DNA from: Trebouxia sp. TZW2008
Lineage: Eukaryota; Chlorophyta; Trebouxiophyceae; Trebouxiales; Trebouxiaceae
Assembly: GCA_002118135.1 (NCBI GenBank)
Contig: BDIU01000286.1
Coordinates: 62,001 to 126,000, forward strand
Length of the DNA stretch: 64,000 nucleotides
Direction: 5' to 3'
Shown here: positions 54,601-64,000 of the stretch, piece after piece
How the letters are laid out: each line of letters begins with the position of its first letter
Position numbering within the stretch: the stretch's first letter is position 1
The notes under the pieces: generated by a model
The model's input: only the letters and a program-made list of their open reading frames with translations
The model's database searches: none
What the model was told of the DNA's origin: nothing
Translations under genes and position numbers: made by a program

Positions 54601-55371
54601 TGGCCTTCATCAGCATGGAAACCACACTGTTCTCTGCTGGCACTGTGTCCTGCAGAACAAGTAACAGCTAACTTAGCCTCACACGCCGAAAACATGCGGA
54701 TTGCAGTGGACATGCCAATGGAGAAAATTTGATCACATGAATGTCTGCAACTGCTACCACTGTTGCTACCAGATAGGTTGTTGTGCCTAGCAGACAATGC
54801 ACGTACACAGCTTGACACATTTAACATGCAGAAATCTGCTACAGACTAAGGGTATCGGGGTTCACATAGAGTGCTGAGCAACAAGGGATCAGCATTGATG
54901 CATTGCTACACCGCAGATGATACTATAAATGGTTGTTCAATCATTTCTGCTGCAACTTTGCCTTGCAGCTGGCACAGAGTAGCAGAATACCTTGTAAGGA
55001 TTATTGGGGTTGCCCTTGAACCACTTCCATGGCGCTGGAGCTTCACTGTTGCTGTTAAACCTCTTCCTGCTGTTCTGCACACCATGCAAATAACACTGAG
55101 CATAACACGAGAAATGTGGAGATGCAGCGGATGCAAGTCTGCCAAATTTGCCACAGACAAGGATTGCAAATCTGTTCATTCCCTGAACACTCTGAATGCA
55201 GTCAAAAGCCTGATGGGAAAAGTTATGAGCCATTTGCATGCTGACCACTGACAGCAAAACTCCTTTGCTAATGGTATGTACTGCCACAGCATCACCCACT
55301 GCAGTGATGCAAGGGTTCATGTCATGCTTACAAGACTATGGAAAACCACTAGCATTACCATCTCAGCTCTG

Positions 55372-55405
<34 letters not shown>

Positions 55406-58400
55406 CATCATGCAGATGTTGCGTAGCCAACCTCTATCAAGGCATCTGATGCATCATACAGTGTCTCAAAGGCTTCCCTAGACTCAGTCATGCTTTGCCC
55501 AGGAAACCAGCTTGCAAGCTGTCTGATGACAGGCAGTAGCACTCCTGGTGCCACCATGGCTAGCAAGCTCCAAAAGGACGGGTTGGAGTTGTCAAAAACT
55601 GTCTTTGCTGCCTTGACAAGCTCAATCTCCTGGCCCTGGCCAGCACTTTGGGTGTCAAAATTGACCCTGCAGGCACCCAAGTCAAAGGTGACAACATCAA
55701 CTGTGTCTTGAGCAGCAGCAATACTTTGCTGCAATTAGGGCTAGCAAGCTCCAGAATGATGGGTTTGAGTTGTCAAAGACTGTCTTGGCTGCCGCGACAA
55801 GTGCAATTACTGTCCCTGACGAGCATTTTGGGTGTCAAAGTTGACCCTGCAGGCACCGCCAAAAAGTTTGTAAAACACATTGTGTGGTAAAACAGGCTGC
55901 AACAGGGAGCTGTGTTATGTTGCCTGATGACACGAGCTTCCCTTTTCTTCCTGTTTCTTCCCTGGTGCCCAGATGTTGTTTATATTTGTGTCAAGTGCTT
56001 CATGGTCACTAGATTGTGAGTCATGAGGCACAGAAGCAGGTAGGTGCATTTTGTGCAATCCTGACTAGCCAGGCAGGCGTGCTAGAGAAGCAAGGCACTG
56101 CGAATCTGCAGTATCACAGACTGTTGCACAAAGTCAAGTCACTGGCTGACTACATATGCTGACAATCGTGCACCCACCCACAGCAACAACAATACCCACA
56201 TGGTGTGGTCGGTGATGTGGCTAAATGTACAATTGTCAGCACAGATCACAGCTTGGAATTTGAGAGTGTCACCATCGTGTACTATGAGCCTAACGCTTTG
56301 CCCTGAGCAGTGCCACTGGGTACTTGCTAGTGTGACCAAGTGCAAAGCCATACGCTTGCCTTATATGACAACAAAAGGGCTCAAGTATCAAAAAAGGTGC
56401 AGCAGCCTTTTTGCAGTCTGCAGCCTGACCCTGCACAGCTGTTTTTTTGCATGCAACTCAAGTGGCATGCAACAAGAGAGATCCATTGATCCCATTTTCA
56501 CAGGTGAAGTGTCGACTTTGATAATGTTGTTGATGGAAATGCTTTCTGCAAACACTTGTGGCAATTGATATCTGCTCACTCAATTCAGTCAGCCTCCATG
56601 TTGCAAAACTGCGCAGCACAAGTGCAGCTTACCCAAAGGCTGCAGCTCCAATGACTTGCATGATCAAGTTCCCAGCTAGCGGACTAGTGTTCCAGGAATT
56701 ATAGACCTCAAGGATGCAAAGGCTAAAACAATACAGAACAGGTTGTGTAGCAATTTGGAGCAGCTTCAGCGTCTTGAGAGCAGCTCACCCAAAGGCTGCA
56801 GCCCCAATGACTTGCATGGTCATGCATCCATGTAGCTGAAATGAGCCGTATCCACAACTTCAAGCAGCTCAGACAAAGGCTGCAGCTTCATCGAAATAAC
56901 ACACTTCAGCCATGAAGGAGATAGGCTGTGTGCAGAGCTTACCTAAAGGCTGCAGCTCCATTGACTTGCATGGTCATGCGCCCCAGCTGGCAAAAGACGT
57001 CCACCTGCTCGCCAGACTGTGCAGCAGTGGCGAAGTGGACACAGCTCAAAGGGAGCCATGCAAACGAAGAGCTGGATCAGCTGCTGTGACAGGAGCATGT
57101 GCAGCTTACCCAAAGGCTGCAGCTCCAATGACTTGCATGGTCATGCGTCCAAGCTGGCGGAACACGTCCACCTGCTCCCCAGACTGCGCAGCTGCACTGA
57201 GATTAACTTCAAGGGCGTCCACAGCCTGGTTGATGGTCTCAGCGTATGTGCTGAGGTTGGTGCTGTGAAACATTGGGTTGACACCAGCCCTCAAACTGCC
57301 CCAGTATGAGCCCCTGCAGGTGCATCAAGGAGCACAGTCACAGTGAGATAATGCCTTGGGTGCTGTGAAACCTGAGGTTTACGCCGGCCCTCAGACCGCC
57401 CCAGTACAAGCCCTTCATGAGAATTGACCAAGAATTGACCATGCTGTTTTGCAATGCTGCGAATGATGGTGAAGAAGACAAGGGCAGATCAGAGCTGTTG
57501 ATACAGTGATGTGATGCAATGATCTTCATGAGCCCTCAGGCAGATGCAGAATACATCATTGGCTGTGCCAAAATACAGCCAGCAGCAACCTGCTGGGCAA
57601 GATTCAGGCTTTGAGCATGAGCAATTTTGGGCCAGACATCCATGTAGTATGGACCCATGCAGGCAATTCAGTGTGCAGCAGTTGTGCAGCCTAATCCTTC
57701 CACACCGACATTGGTTTCGTTTTGCCTTGACCTGGTTTGCTTGTGTCTATTGCACAGCGCGGGCATGGTGTCTTGTACTATTGCATGCGGACCACGTGAG
57801 AGACGGCAGGCAATGACGTGTGTGGCAGTTGAGCAGCGTAAGCACTGGACAATGCTGGAGTAGAAGGGGGTTGTGAATGTGGCTGTAGATCAAGGACAGG
57901 CTACTGGCGTCTGAACCAAGCAGGAGATTGAAATTTGACTCACGTTGCTATGAGCATGCCTGATCTGACAGCCTCCATGCGCTTGCCAGAAAACAGCGAC
58001 CTGTTGAGTCCAGGAGCAACCCTGTCGTGAAACTTGTTAAAGTCCCGGATTGTGATCTGCCGCACCAAGTTGGGGTCTGCATTGTATGCAGAATGTGAGT
58101 TCAGGCCCGCGGTCCAAGCAACTATCTGTAGGATTTGGTGCAGCATGTCATGCCGACGCAACTGCACACCAAGATATACACGATGCACTTGCCTGCCTTG
58201 CCTGATGTAAAGACAACACAAGCAACAAAATGATGGTGGGGCAGAGTTGTATGTAAACAGCACAAGCAGTCAAAGGTGCAAAGCCCATGTGGGTATGTGC
58301 CAATGATGCTGTGCATTGGCTTGGAGATTGACAGCATGGATCTAACCTGTGGTGACCAATATGGGCTGGCGCACAAAGAACACCTTGAATGTGTCGCCAA

Positions 58401-58790
58401 ATTTGGCTTGCCAATCAGTGTATGCTCTGAACACCTGCTTCTTGCGTATGGTGGCAAGGTTGCCCAGTGGGAAACTTGGAGCTGGTCCAGGAATCTTCCT
58501 GAACTTGAGTCTGGTCTGCCAGTTTGTGCAATAGCTGACCACCTGGAAGGACATGCAACACACATGAGCTCCAGCAAACAGCAGCAATGGAGCGTGAAGA
58601 GCACAGCAGCATGTATGCAAGTGTCGTCTGGCATGTCCTGGGCCATTGCGTGAGGTGTCGTGTCGCTCTGACACTTTGCACAACACGTCACACGTCACAC
58701 AAGACTGTGTCTGCTCACCGCAAGCACCACAAGCGCGAGCACGCATCCGATGCTAGAGGCGTTGTCCGCCAGCATCGCAAAAGACGCCAT
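51676..58790 (-). CDS. Cytochrome P450 (543 aa, 10 exons), membrane-anchored
   Basis: Haem-thiolate monooxygenase. Exons in transcript order: 58790-58719, 58542-58347, 58076-57944, 57313-57110, 55666-55432, 55074-54991, 54509-54427, 53908-53650, 52410-52206, 51836-51676. All phases join. Exon 1 encodes an N-terminal anchor (IGCVLALVVLAVV across the first splice). Hallmarks are IPGPAPSFPLG (proline-rich hinge), AGYETTAN (I-helix oxygen-binding motif), EALR in NEALRLYPP (ExxR), PERW, and FGLGPRMCIG (haem loop with the Cys ligand). GRMTMQVIGAAAFG and the general layout resemble the CYP3-clan/CYP711 side of the superfamily, which is only a guess; the substrate is unknown. Exons 4, 5, 7 and 8 are flanked by decayed copies. 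The gene is head-to-head with the Urb2-like gene, 496 bp between start codons. Confidence 0.93.
52711..52792 (+). repeat. tRNA-related SINE-like repeat, copy 2 of 3
   Basis: GGGCTAGGCAGGCTCAGCAG then GCCCAACTAGGTACGTACAG, AGGCAATCAACTGTCTCCAA and CCAGTTCAATCATGTGCTAA. It lies in P450 intron 8, inverse to the gene. A-box-like GGCTCAGCAGG and B-box-like CAGTTCAATC are about 45 bp apart. Confidence 0.7.
53205..53223. other. Inverted telomere-box palindrome
   Basis: TAGGGTTT, three bases, AAACCCTA: a perfect 8-bp stem made of the plant-type telomere word in both orientations, in an AT-rich part of P450 intron 8. It may be chance, a replication/repair scar, or a telo-box-like protein site. Confidence 0.5.
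53366..53412 (-). pseudogene. Downstream 3' copy of P450 exon 8 donor end
   Basis: On the + strand CCTGCACCTTTTCTATGGCA then ACCCCAGTGAGCAT matches CCTGCACATCCTCTGTGGCA then ACTCTAGTAAGTAT at the end of exon 53908-53650. It is 3' of the exon in transcript order. Confidence 0.7.
53963..54045 (+). repeat. tRNA-related SINE-like repeat, copy 3 of 3
   Basis: 83 bp from GGGCTAG to CTAACCC; these ends could pair 6 of 7 as an acceptor stem. Inside are AGGCTCAGCAGG (A-box-like, with GGC/GCC able to form a D stem) and CCAGTTCGATCAT (B-box-like), about 45 bp apart as in a tRNA. I could not form a sound anticodon or T arm, so it is not called a tRNA gene. It lies 54 bp from the acceptor side of P450 exon 8. 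Confidence 0.7.
54595..54662 (-). pseudogene. Upstream 5' copy of P450 exon 7
   Basis: On the + strand TTGGCCTTCATCAGCATGGA and ACTGTTCTCTGCTGGCACTG, then TGTCCTGCA, repeats 54470-54515. It holds the acceptor and the 5' two thirds of exon 54509-54427 and lies upstream of it in the transcript. Confidence 0.9.
55375..55402. repeat. (CA)n microsatellite
   Basis: An uninterrupted CA run of about 28 bases, just downstream of P450 exon 5. Confidence 0.95.
55735..55860 (-). pseudogene. Upstream 5' copy of P450 exon 5
   Basis: GCTAGCAAGCTCCAnAAnGA, then GAGTTGTCAAAnACTGTCTT and GGTGTCAAAnTTGACCCTGCAGG, matches 55557-55674. It keeps the acceptor and the 5' half of exon 55666-55432. Confidence 0.9.
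56620..57040 (-). repeat. Three to four 3' copies of P450 exon 4
   Basis: Copies near 56936-57035, 56782-56826 and 56624-56690, with a fragment at 56868, repeat CCAAAGGCTGCAGCTCCAAT and GACTTGCATGGTCATGC with the preceding donor (GCTTAC or GCTCAC on the + strand). The longest also carries the CGTCCACCTGCTCnCCAGAC block. All are 3' of the intact exon 57313-57110 in transcript order and hold its 3' end. Confidence 0.9.
57355..57445 (-). pseudogene. Upstream 5' copy of P450 exon 4
   Basis: GGTGCTGTGAAACCTGAGGT then CGCCGGCCCTCAGACCGCCC and CAGTACAAGCCC matches 57255-57313 (GGTGCTGTGAAACATTGGGT, CCAGCCCTCAAACTGCCCCA). It keeps the 5' part of the exon, upstream in the transcript, so exon 4 is stuttered on both sides. 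Confidence 0.85.
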
Positions 58791-59286
58791 GAAGATGCTA
58801 TGCAGCTGCAAGCCTCTGTCACGAGAACACCTCGTCAAAGTCTCACACGCGATCACTTCTTACGCAGGATGTATGCTCCGAAAAGCATCACAACACGTCA
58901 AGATAAGCAAGGGAGGACTTTCGACGAAGCAACGTGGTAGCAGTGTGTGCTCGAAGACGCGCTCGATGTTCGCGATGCTCTGTCTCGGACAAGGTTTACC
59001 TGAACACTGCAACTTCAGGTCTACAGTGAACGGAGCACACGTGGACCGCCATGTGACATTGGGTTCTTAGTAAAGCAGCAATTAGTCGCATAGGGCGTTT
59101 GCGATTGACGCCGCCCTTGCTGACTTCGACAGAAGCACCTGCGCTTTTCTCAGCGCAAAGCGCAGCGAGGCGCTCAGGCAGTAGCCTGATTGTGAATTTG
59201 ACGTCATAGAGACGCTTATCAGGGTCCGATGTCATTTTGACTGACGCGGGTAGACGGGACGAGGTTGAGAGTTGACACTTTAGGGC
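58791..59286. promoter_or_regulatory. Divergent promoter between P450 and Urb2-like gene
   Basis: Start codons at 58790 (-) and 59287 (+) are 496 bp apart. On the minus side a GTAAAC donor at 59000 and a TTGCAG acceptor just before the P450 ATG suggest an intron in its 5' leader. The interval is more GC-rich than its surroundings and contains GCGCAAAGCGCAGCGAGGCGC. A minus-strand frame of 79 codons from 59236 ends at that donor and is out of frame with the P450; it might be an upstream ORF. Confidence 0.45.
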
Positions 59287-62200
59287 ATGGCGTCCATCAG
59301 CGAGCTTTTTCGACGCTTCTTTGCGGCTGATCCATCCGATGCCGAGTAAGTTGTTTTGTTCTGCACAGAAGTACAGCAGGACGGCAGCATTGCTCGAACG
59401 ATGAGACAACTATGTCTGCCGCAGGAGACTGGGGCTTGCCCAAACATTGACTCAGGGCTTCGTGAGCGTGTCCGAAAAGCACCACATCACGGCGCAGTCC
59501 TCCGCATCGCAGCCGCATGAAGAACAGAGTGTCCATGCGCCGTTCACGGCTGCAGACGTGTATGCGATGCCAGCCAGGGTCCGGGCACACTATGTTGGCC
59601 TGCTGCGAGACTGGTGCATCTCGTCGCTCACCAAAGCGAAGGCGACAGCCGCAGCTGGGCCAGACAGCGTAGACTTCCTGAGTCAGCTGCACAGCAAGTG
59701 GCAGCTGCTCTTCGTGCTGCTGACCTCGGTCGACACTCCTGCAGAGTTTGTGATCAACACCACTCTGGTGGCAGCAGCAGCTGCTGCATGCAAAAGCTGC
59801 AGCCAGGAGCAGGCTGTAGCAACAGATGGCAGCCAGCTTGCATCAGCATTGCATGAGACGCTGTTGGCGCTCAATACCAAATTCAAGCACAGCTTCAGGC
59901 CAAGCCTTGAACACAGGTCAGCAATGTCAGATTTGCATGCAATTGCAATCCAGCTGCTAAAAACTGAAGGATATGCTGATTCAGTTTTAAAACTTTACAG
60001 TGCTGATGTCCTGCCATATGCATGCAGCATGAATGCAAACAGCAGTAAGCTGACAACACCATCGCCTGGCACCTCATCATTGCGAGCAGGCCATCATGCT
60101 GACATCATTCTTTGCCTGTGACAGTATAGCCCTACTGGCAAGCGCTCTGACCCATGTGAGCGCCTTGCATCACATGGACCCACCACCAGCAAGCCTTCCA
60201 GCATGGCAGGCTCTTGCGACACAAGGCTGCATCCAACTGATCCAAGTCTGCACCTCTCACCCCAATCAGAAGAAAGTCTTCACAGCTGTCATTACCAAGT
60301 CCTTGCTGCTACTCCTCTCTGAAGCAACCTGGTTTGGGAGCCATACACATGTGGCAGCATCAGCCGCTCCAAGAATGGAGTCACTAGACAGGGCTGAAGC
60401 AACAGTTCCGTCATCATATCAGCACGCGCACAGTGACATCAGGCTGATTGGGTCCGCAAACAGCGGAAATGGGTCTGCGACCAGTGCAAACAGCAGAGAT
60501 CAGTTGACAATTGTGGCACTGCATCTGCTGCATGGGGTCATCTTTCACAGCAGCAGCATGGAGGGACTGATTGAGCTCAGCAAGGGCTTTAAGGCTGAGG
60601 CCGACGCTGAGGCCAAAAAGGGGGAAGCTAAGTTCAATAGCTATCATACACAGCTGCTGCAGGTGGCGTGCCTTTCCCTAATAGCACAACAAATGCTACC
60701 CCTTGCATGCTTTTTAAGAAACTTTTGGAGATTCATTTAACGTAAGAATGGTCAACTGTTTGATCCTGCCGTCCTTTTCACGTTAATGCATTCCAGAGCC
60801 TGGACCTGTTCCACCACCTGCCAAGTTGCACAAAGCGCTGATCCTGAATGCATTGCTGCCCCAGTCGGTCACAGCCTGTGACATCTGTTCAACGGTTGTA
60901 GACTCATGAAAATTTGAGCTGCGGGCTGCTGCATTTGAATGCACGTATGCATGCCTTATTGTTGTCTCACCTCCATGTCTAGCGCAGTCTAAGGTAGTGC
61001 TGCAACTGTTGATCTTGTTGATCTATTGAGCCAGACCATTGTCATCACTGACCATTGCAATCAGTCTGAGGCCTGCAGCAGCTATTGAGGCAAGACTTTT
61101 GCTACAGGTGGTTCACGATGTCACAGCTGATGCCCCTGCTGCAGCAGCTGCCTCAAGCTTCATGCATTTCACAGCTTGGCTAGCCAGCCAGTTCGCTCAG
61201 GAAATCAAGCATAGCCGCAAGGCTACAGACAGCACACAACACAGTCAGCATCACATAACGCACCAGGCTCCCTCAGTCCCTCTCTCAGCAGACTTTCACT
61301 TTGCTGCACTCCTGCTTCAGTCGTTGCTGAATGTCATGCAAGCCGGTGACGCCATCACAGCTGCAGCAAGCCAGGCTTCTGATGTAGAGAGACAACATCC
61401 CCAGTCAGATGCAGCACAGCCCAGTATAGATCGCAGGCGCTGTAGCAAAGCTCAGAAGCGTGGCAAGAGAGGCAACGCTCAGTCACAAGTGACAAGCACA
61501 GTGCCATTGCAGTGGTCTACAGCTGCTCACGGAGCAGCTATACTGGTGGGTGGACGCCTTTGTCTTGATTGGGCTTTGCTATACTGCTTGAGCAGCTGTA
61601 TCCTGTGCCTGACTTGTAACATTGGGCTGGACATAGTGTAGGTGTCATATGTTCTCTATGTCCCTGATGGCTCTGAATGATGCAGAAATGCAGCCAAACC
61701 AGAAAATTCATACCAAGCAACCTGTTGCATGCAGGTTTCAGCCATGCAAAGTGGCAACATTTACAGACCTACAGAGGATGCTGATGGATGCCACAGACAA
61801 CTGCTGACTGATTTGGGCAATGTTGTGCTGAAGCGTGCCAAGAGTATCATGCAGGAGGGCCTGTCAGCAGGCAGGACTTTTCAGCCCAAGTGTTGTGCTG
61901 TGCTATGGGTCATGCATGACTATGCAGAGATCATGAGCAGCATGCGACGCAATTTTGTGCAGATTTGCACTCTGTGATGACATGTCAAGCTGCATGTAAA
62001 CGGCGGCTCTAGTGACATGATATAATAATGCAGACACAACAAGCAGCAGGCAATTCAAAGTCATGTAGCTTTGCAGTGTCCAAATGCATGCATGCCGCAT
62101 GCAAAGACTGAGTGTGGGACCTGATGCAGAAATCACAAGCAACAGGCATGATGAGTTGGTGGAATCGTGCAAGGTGCTGTCAGCGCTATTGTCAGTGGAG

Positions 62201-63794
62201 CACCGGGCAGTGCAAACACACATGGCTGACATCTGGCAACTATTGTGGCTTGCTGCTCAAGGTTAGCTGCTGATTTGACTAAGGCAACAGCAGATGGCTT
62301 CACGCATTTTGGTCCAGTTGTGGGGAAAATCTCAAGTCTGTTTTGGGGTGATTGCACTTGTGTAGCTGCAATGGAGCATCAAGATGGTCTGCAGGGGCTG
62401 CAGTGAACGTTTGGTGCCTGCAATTGCGGCTTATGAATTCTTTTTTCTCTTGCAACCAAGATGCATTTGTATGCACGCCTGCCTTTCATGCAGACAGAGG
62501 CAGCCTTTCACACAGCAAACTTCTGCTGCTGGTGAACTGACATCTCACCCACAGTGAGGTCAGTAAGCTTCGGCTGTTGGACGTGCATGGTCATTGCACC
62601 ACAGGCTTGCGATGCAGTGTGAGCACATTTGCATCAATGCAGGTCATGGCGGGACAGCAGTGGCCACAGCTGTGGCAGCAGGACTCTTGACTGCTTATGC
62701 TGAACTGCGGCAGCTGCAGTTCCTGCTGCAGTCACTTCTGGATGCCCTGATCACACAGCAGCCCAGGAATGCTGCTGACATCATCTGTACACCTGAGTTT
62801 GTGGGGAGCCTAAAGAAGGTAACACCATGTCAGCAATTGAGCTGCAATTTTCAATGCAGTCCCTGCTGGACGCCTTGATTGTACAGCAACCTGGGAATGC
62901 TGCTGACATCATCTGTACACCTGAGTCTATGGGAGGCCTGCAGAAGGTAGAACCAGTTTGACTGGTCGTTTTGCAACAACCAATAATCTTGCAGTGGCAT
63001 TGAAGAGACTTTGACACACTCTGTGCTGCTCATCAACAGTATGATTGCCAACTGACACCCACAACAGCACGCTACGTGATCCATGCCATACATGCCTTGC
63101 AATGTTGTGCATGAGTTTGATGTTGCAGAGCAATAACGCACGCCTGACACATGCACTTTGCTTGTACAGCCTACAGGGTATCATCTGGGGATGGCTGATA
63201 CCAGAATGCTGTATTTCTCCTTTTTGTAGGCTGTGCGTGAGATGCCTTCTGGTCAAGCTGTTCCAATGGTCAGCTTCCTGGCTCAACACATACCATCACT
63301 ACCCCTCCTTTCCACTAGCTCCTCGGCTCAAGCAACTTTTGGCGAAGTCCTTTCGACGTGCATTGCATCCATCAGAACAGAAGTGGTTTCAGCTCCCAGT
63401 CTTGCCAAAACTGTGTCTGATTTGGTCACCGTTAGGCTCAGTCCACTGCTGGTGCCGCCGATGTCATCGCTGAGTCAGACAGCTGGCAGCTCAGCACAGC
63501 ACAGCATGCCTGTGGTTGCATTCAAAGCTCAGCATGCACAGCATGCACAGCATGCACAGCACGCTGAGTCCTTTTGGAATTTCAAGGCTCAGCATGCTCA
63601 GATGGCAGCTGCTGCTGGCAGCCTGAACCAAGGTGATGCAGCTTCTGAGCAGCTGCTGGCCTGTCTGCTAAGGTTGTACTGCGGGGCGATTGACTTGTAC
63701 GGGCAATGCGCAGCGAGTCAAATGCAGATTGAGCCCCTGCCAGGTCAAGGCACAGGCCTGTCATCTGCTAAGCCTTCTGGAACCCATCACACAG
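59287..63794 (+). CDS. Urb2/Npa2-like nucleolar ribosome-biogenesis protein (multi-exon, continues past the exons seen)
   Basis: Urb2/Npa2 acts in early 60S pre-ribosome assembly in the nucleolus. Confident exons: 59287-59345, 59425-59916, 60125-60662, one ending at 61545, one starting at 61735, 62130-62261, 62643-62818, 63230-63794. The stretch between 60663 and about 61040 probably contains another exon (KLHKALILNALLPQS near 60825) that I could not phase, and the end of the exon begun at 61735 is open. Family evidence is best at AELRQLQFLLQSLLDAL and at EFVGSLKKAVREMPSGQ, split across the intron at 62818/63230, which match plant Urb2 blocks (SELRQ and the PEGQ motif) as I remember them. The rest is helical, as expected of this alpha-solenoid family. 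The last exon ends in phase 1, so the gene runs on, possibly off the window. Start chosen at the first ATG of a short exon with a GTAAGT donor. Confidence 0.65.
62855..62950 (+). pseudogene. Downstream 3' copy of the Urb2-like exon ending at 62818
   Basis: GCAGTCCCTGCTGGACGCCT, GGGAATGCTGCTGACATCAT and CTGTACACCTGAGTCTATGG then AAGGTAGAA repeats 62730-62822. It keeps the exon's 3' half and a donor. The frame is still open, so use as an alternative donor cannot be excluded. Confidence 0.9.
63520..63575 (+). repeat. AGCATGCAC coding microrepeat
   Basis: Four tandem copies of a 9-bp unit inside the last visible Urb2-like exon encode a QHA tripeptide run (AQHAQHAQHAQHAES). The unit is a multiple of three, so length changes are tolerated. 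It suggests an unstructured linker. Confidence 0.8.
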
Positions 63795-64000
63795 GTAGGC
63801 TTCCAGCCTGCTCTCATAAGTCATGGTGAAGTCATACGCCACCAACGGTCTGCACAGTTGTCTCTTTGTCTTGAGCCAAAATGCTAATTAAAGCTTGAGT
63901 GCGTTGTTTAGCCATCGCATCCCTTGACTTGTCTTACTGTCTTTGCTATACAGTGTATCCTTGGCTAAATTGTGTTGGCGTGGTGATGCAGTCACACGAA

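Noticed and set aside
58996..59236. 79-codon minus-strand frame as an extra N-terminal P450 exon
   Set aside because: Joining its donor to the acceptor before the P450 ATG is out of frame. Exon 1 already encodes the membrane anchor.
60790..60900. Firm exon of the Urb2-like gene (KLHKALILNALLPQS)
   Set aside because: The stretch looks coding but its phase does not fit the donor at 60662, so it was left as a possible exon only.

Overview
The window is intron-rich nuclear DNA of a photosynthetic eukaryote, most likely a green alga (Chlorophyta; a trebouxiophyte would fit, but that is a guess). Reasons: many short exons with GT-AG borders and TGCAG acceptors, plant/algal-type protein families (plant-type glutathione synthetase, Spinster-like MFS carrier, plant-type Urb2/Npa2), frequent TGCATGC-rich non-coding DNA, and no operons or ribosome binding sites. 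All spliced gene models were built by hand, requiring intron phases to agree; no search could be run.

Layout. 1-1514: degenerate tandem copies of an exon-like unit, no supported gene. 1515-7160 (+): an unrecognised membrane protein (transit-like N-terminus, one transmembrane segment, Asn/Gly/Ser-rich tail), 3' end unresolved. 7161-12792: mostly empty, several minisatellites. 12793-25019 (-): a large Cys-rich modular surface protein built from phase 1-1 exons and ending in a hydrophobic tail. 25020-28927: intergenic, with a decayed CRAL-TRIO (Sec14-like) relic. 28928-36156 (+): Spinster-like MFS transporter, 11 exons. 36438-37691/37766 (-): intronless O-methyltransferase, convergent with the transporter and divergent from the next gene. 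38156-50075 (+): eukaryotic glutathione synthetase, 10 exons over 12 kb. 50076-51675: empty. 51676-58790 (-): cytochrome P450, 10 exons. 59287 to about 63794 and probably beyond (+): Urb2/Npa2-like nucleolar protein, head-to-head with the P450.

The most striking property is not one gene but a recurrent structure here called exon stutter. Nearly every multi-exon gene has one intact exon flanked by one to six decayed partial copies of itself. Copies 5' of the intact exon keep the acceptor and the exon's 5' part. Copies 3' of it keep the exon's 3' part and the donor. This is what repeated short tandem duplications with one breakpoint inside the exon would leave, provided selection always preserves one complete exon. 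It inflates the introns and seeds them with decoy splice sites. In the Cys-rich gene the same process acts on symmetrical exons, where whole-exon copies would stay in frame, so it may have built the repeat protein. Mobile-element traces are small: a pogo/Tigger-like MITE with TA ends, three copies of a tRNA-related SINE-like repeat, a 90-bp inverted-repeat element, and a dispersed repeat with a palindromic end.

Functionally the genes look like unrelated housekeeping and specialised-metabolism genes (glutathione synthesis, lipid/organic-ion transport, methylation, oxidation, ribosome biogenesis, cell surface). I see no pathway cluster.
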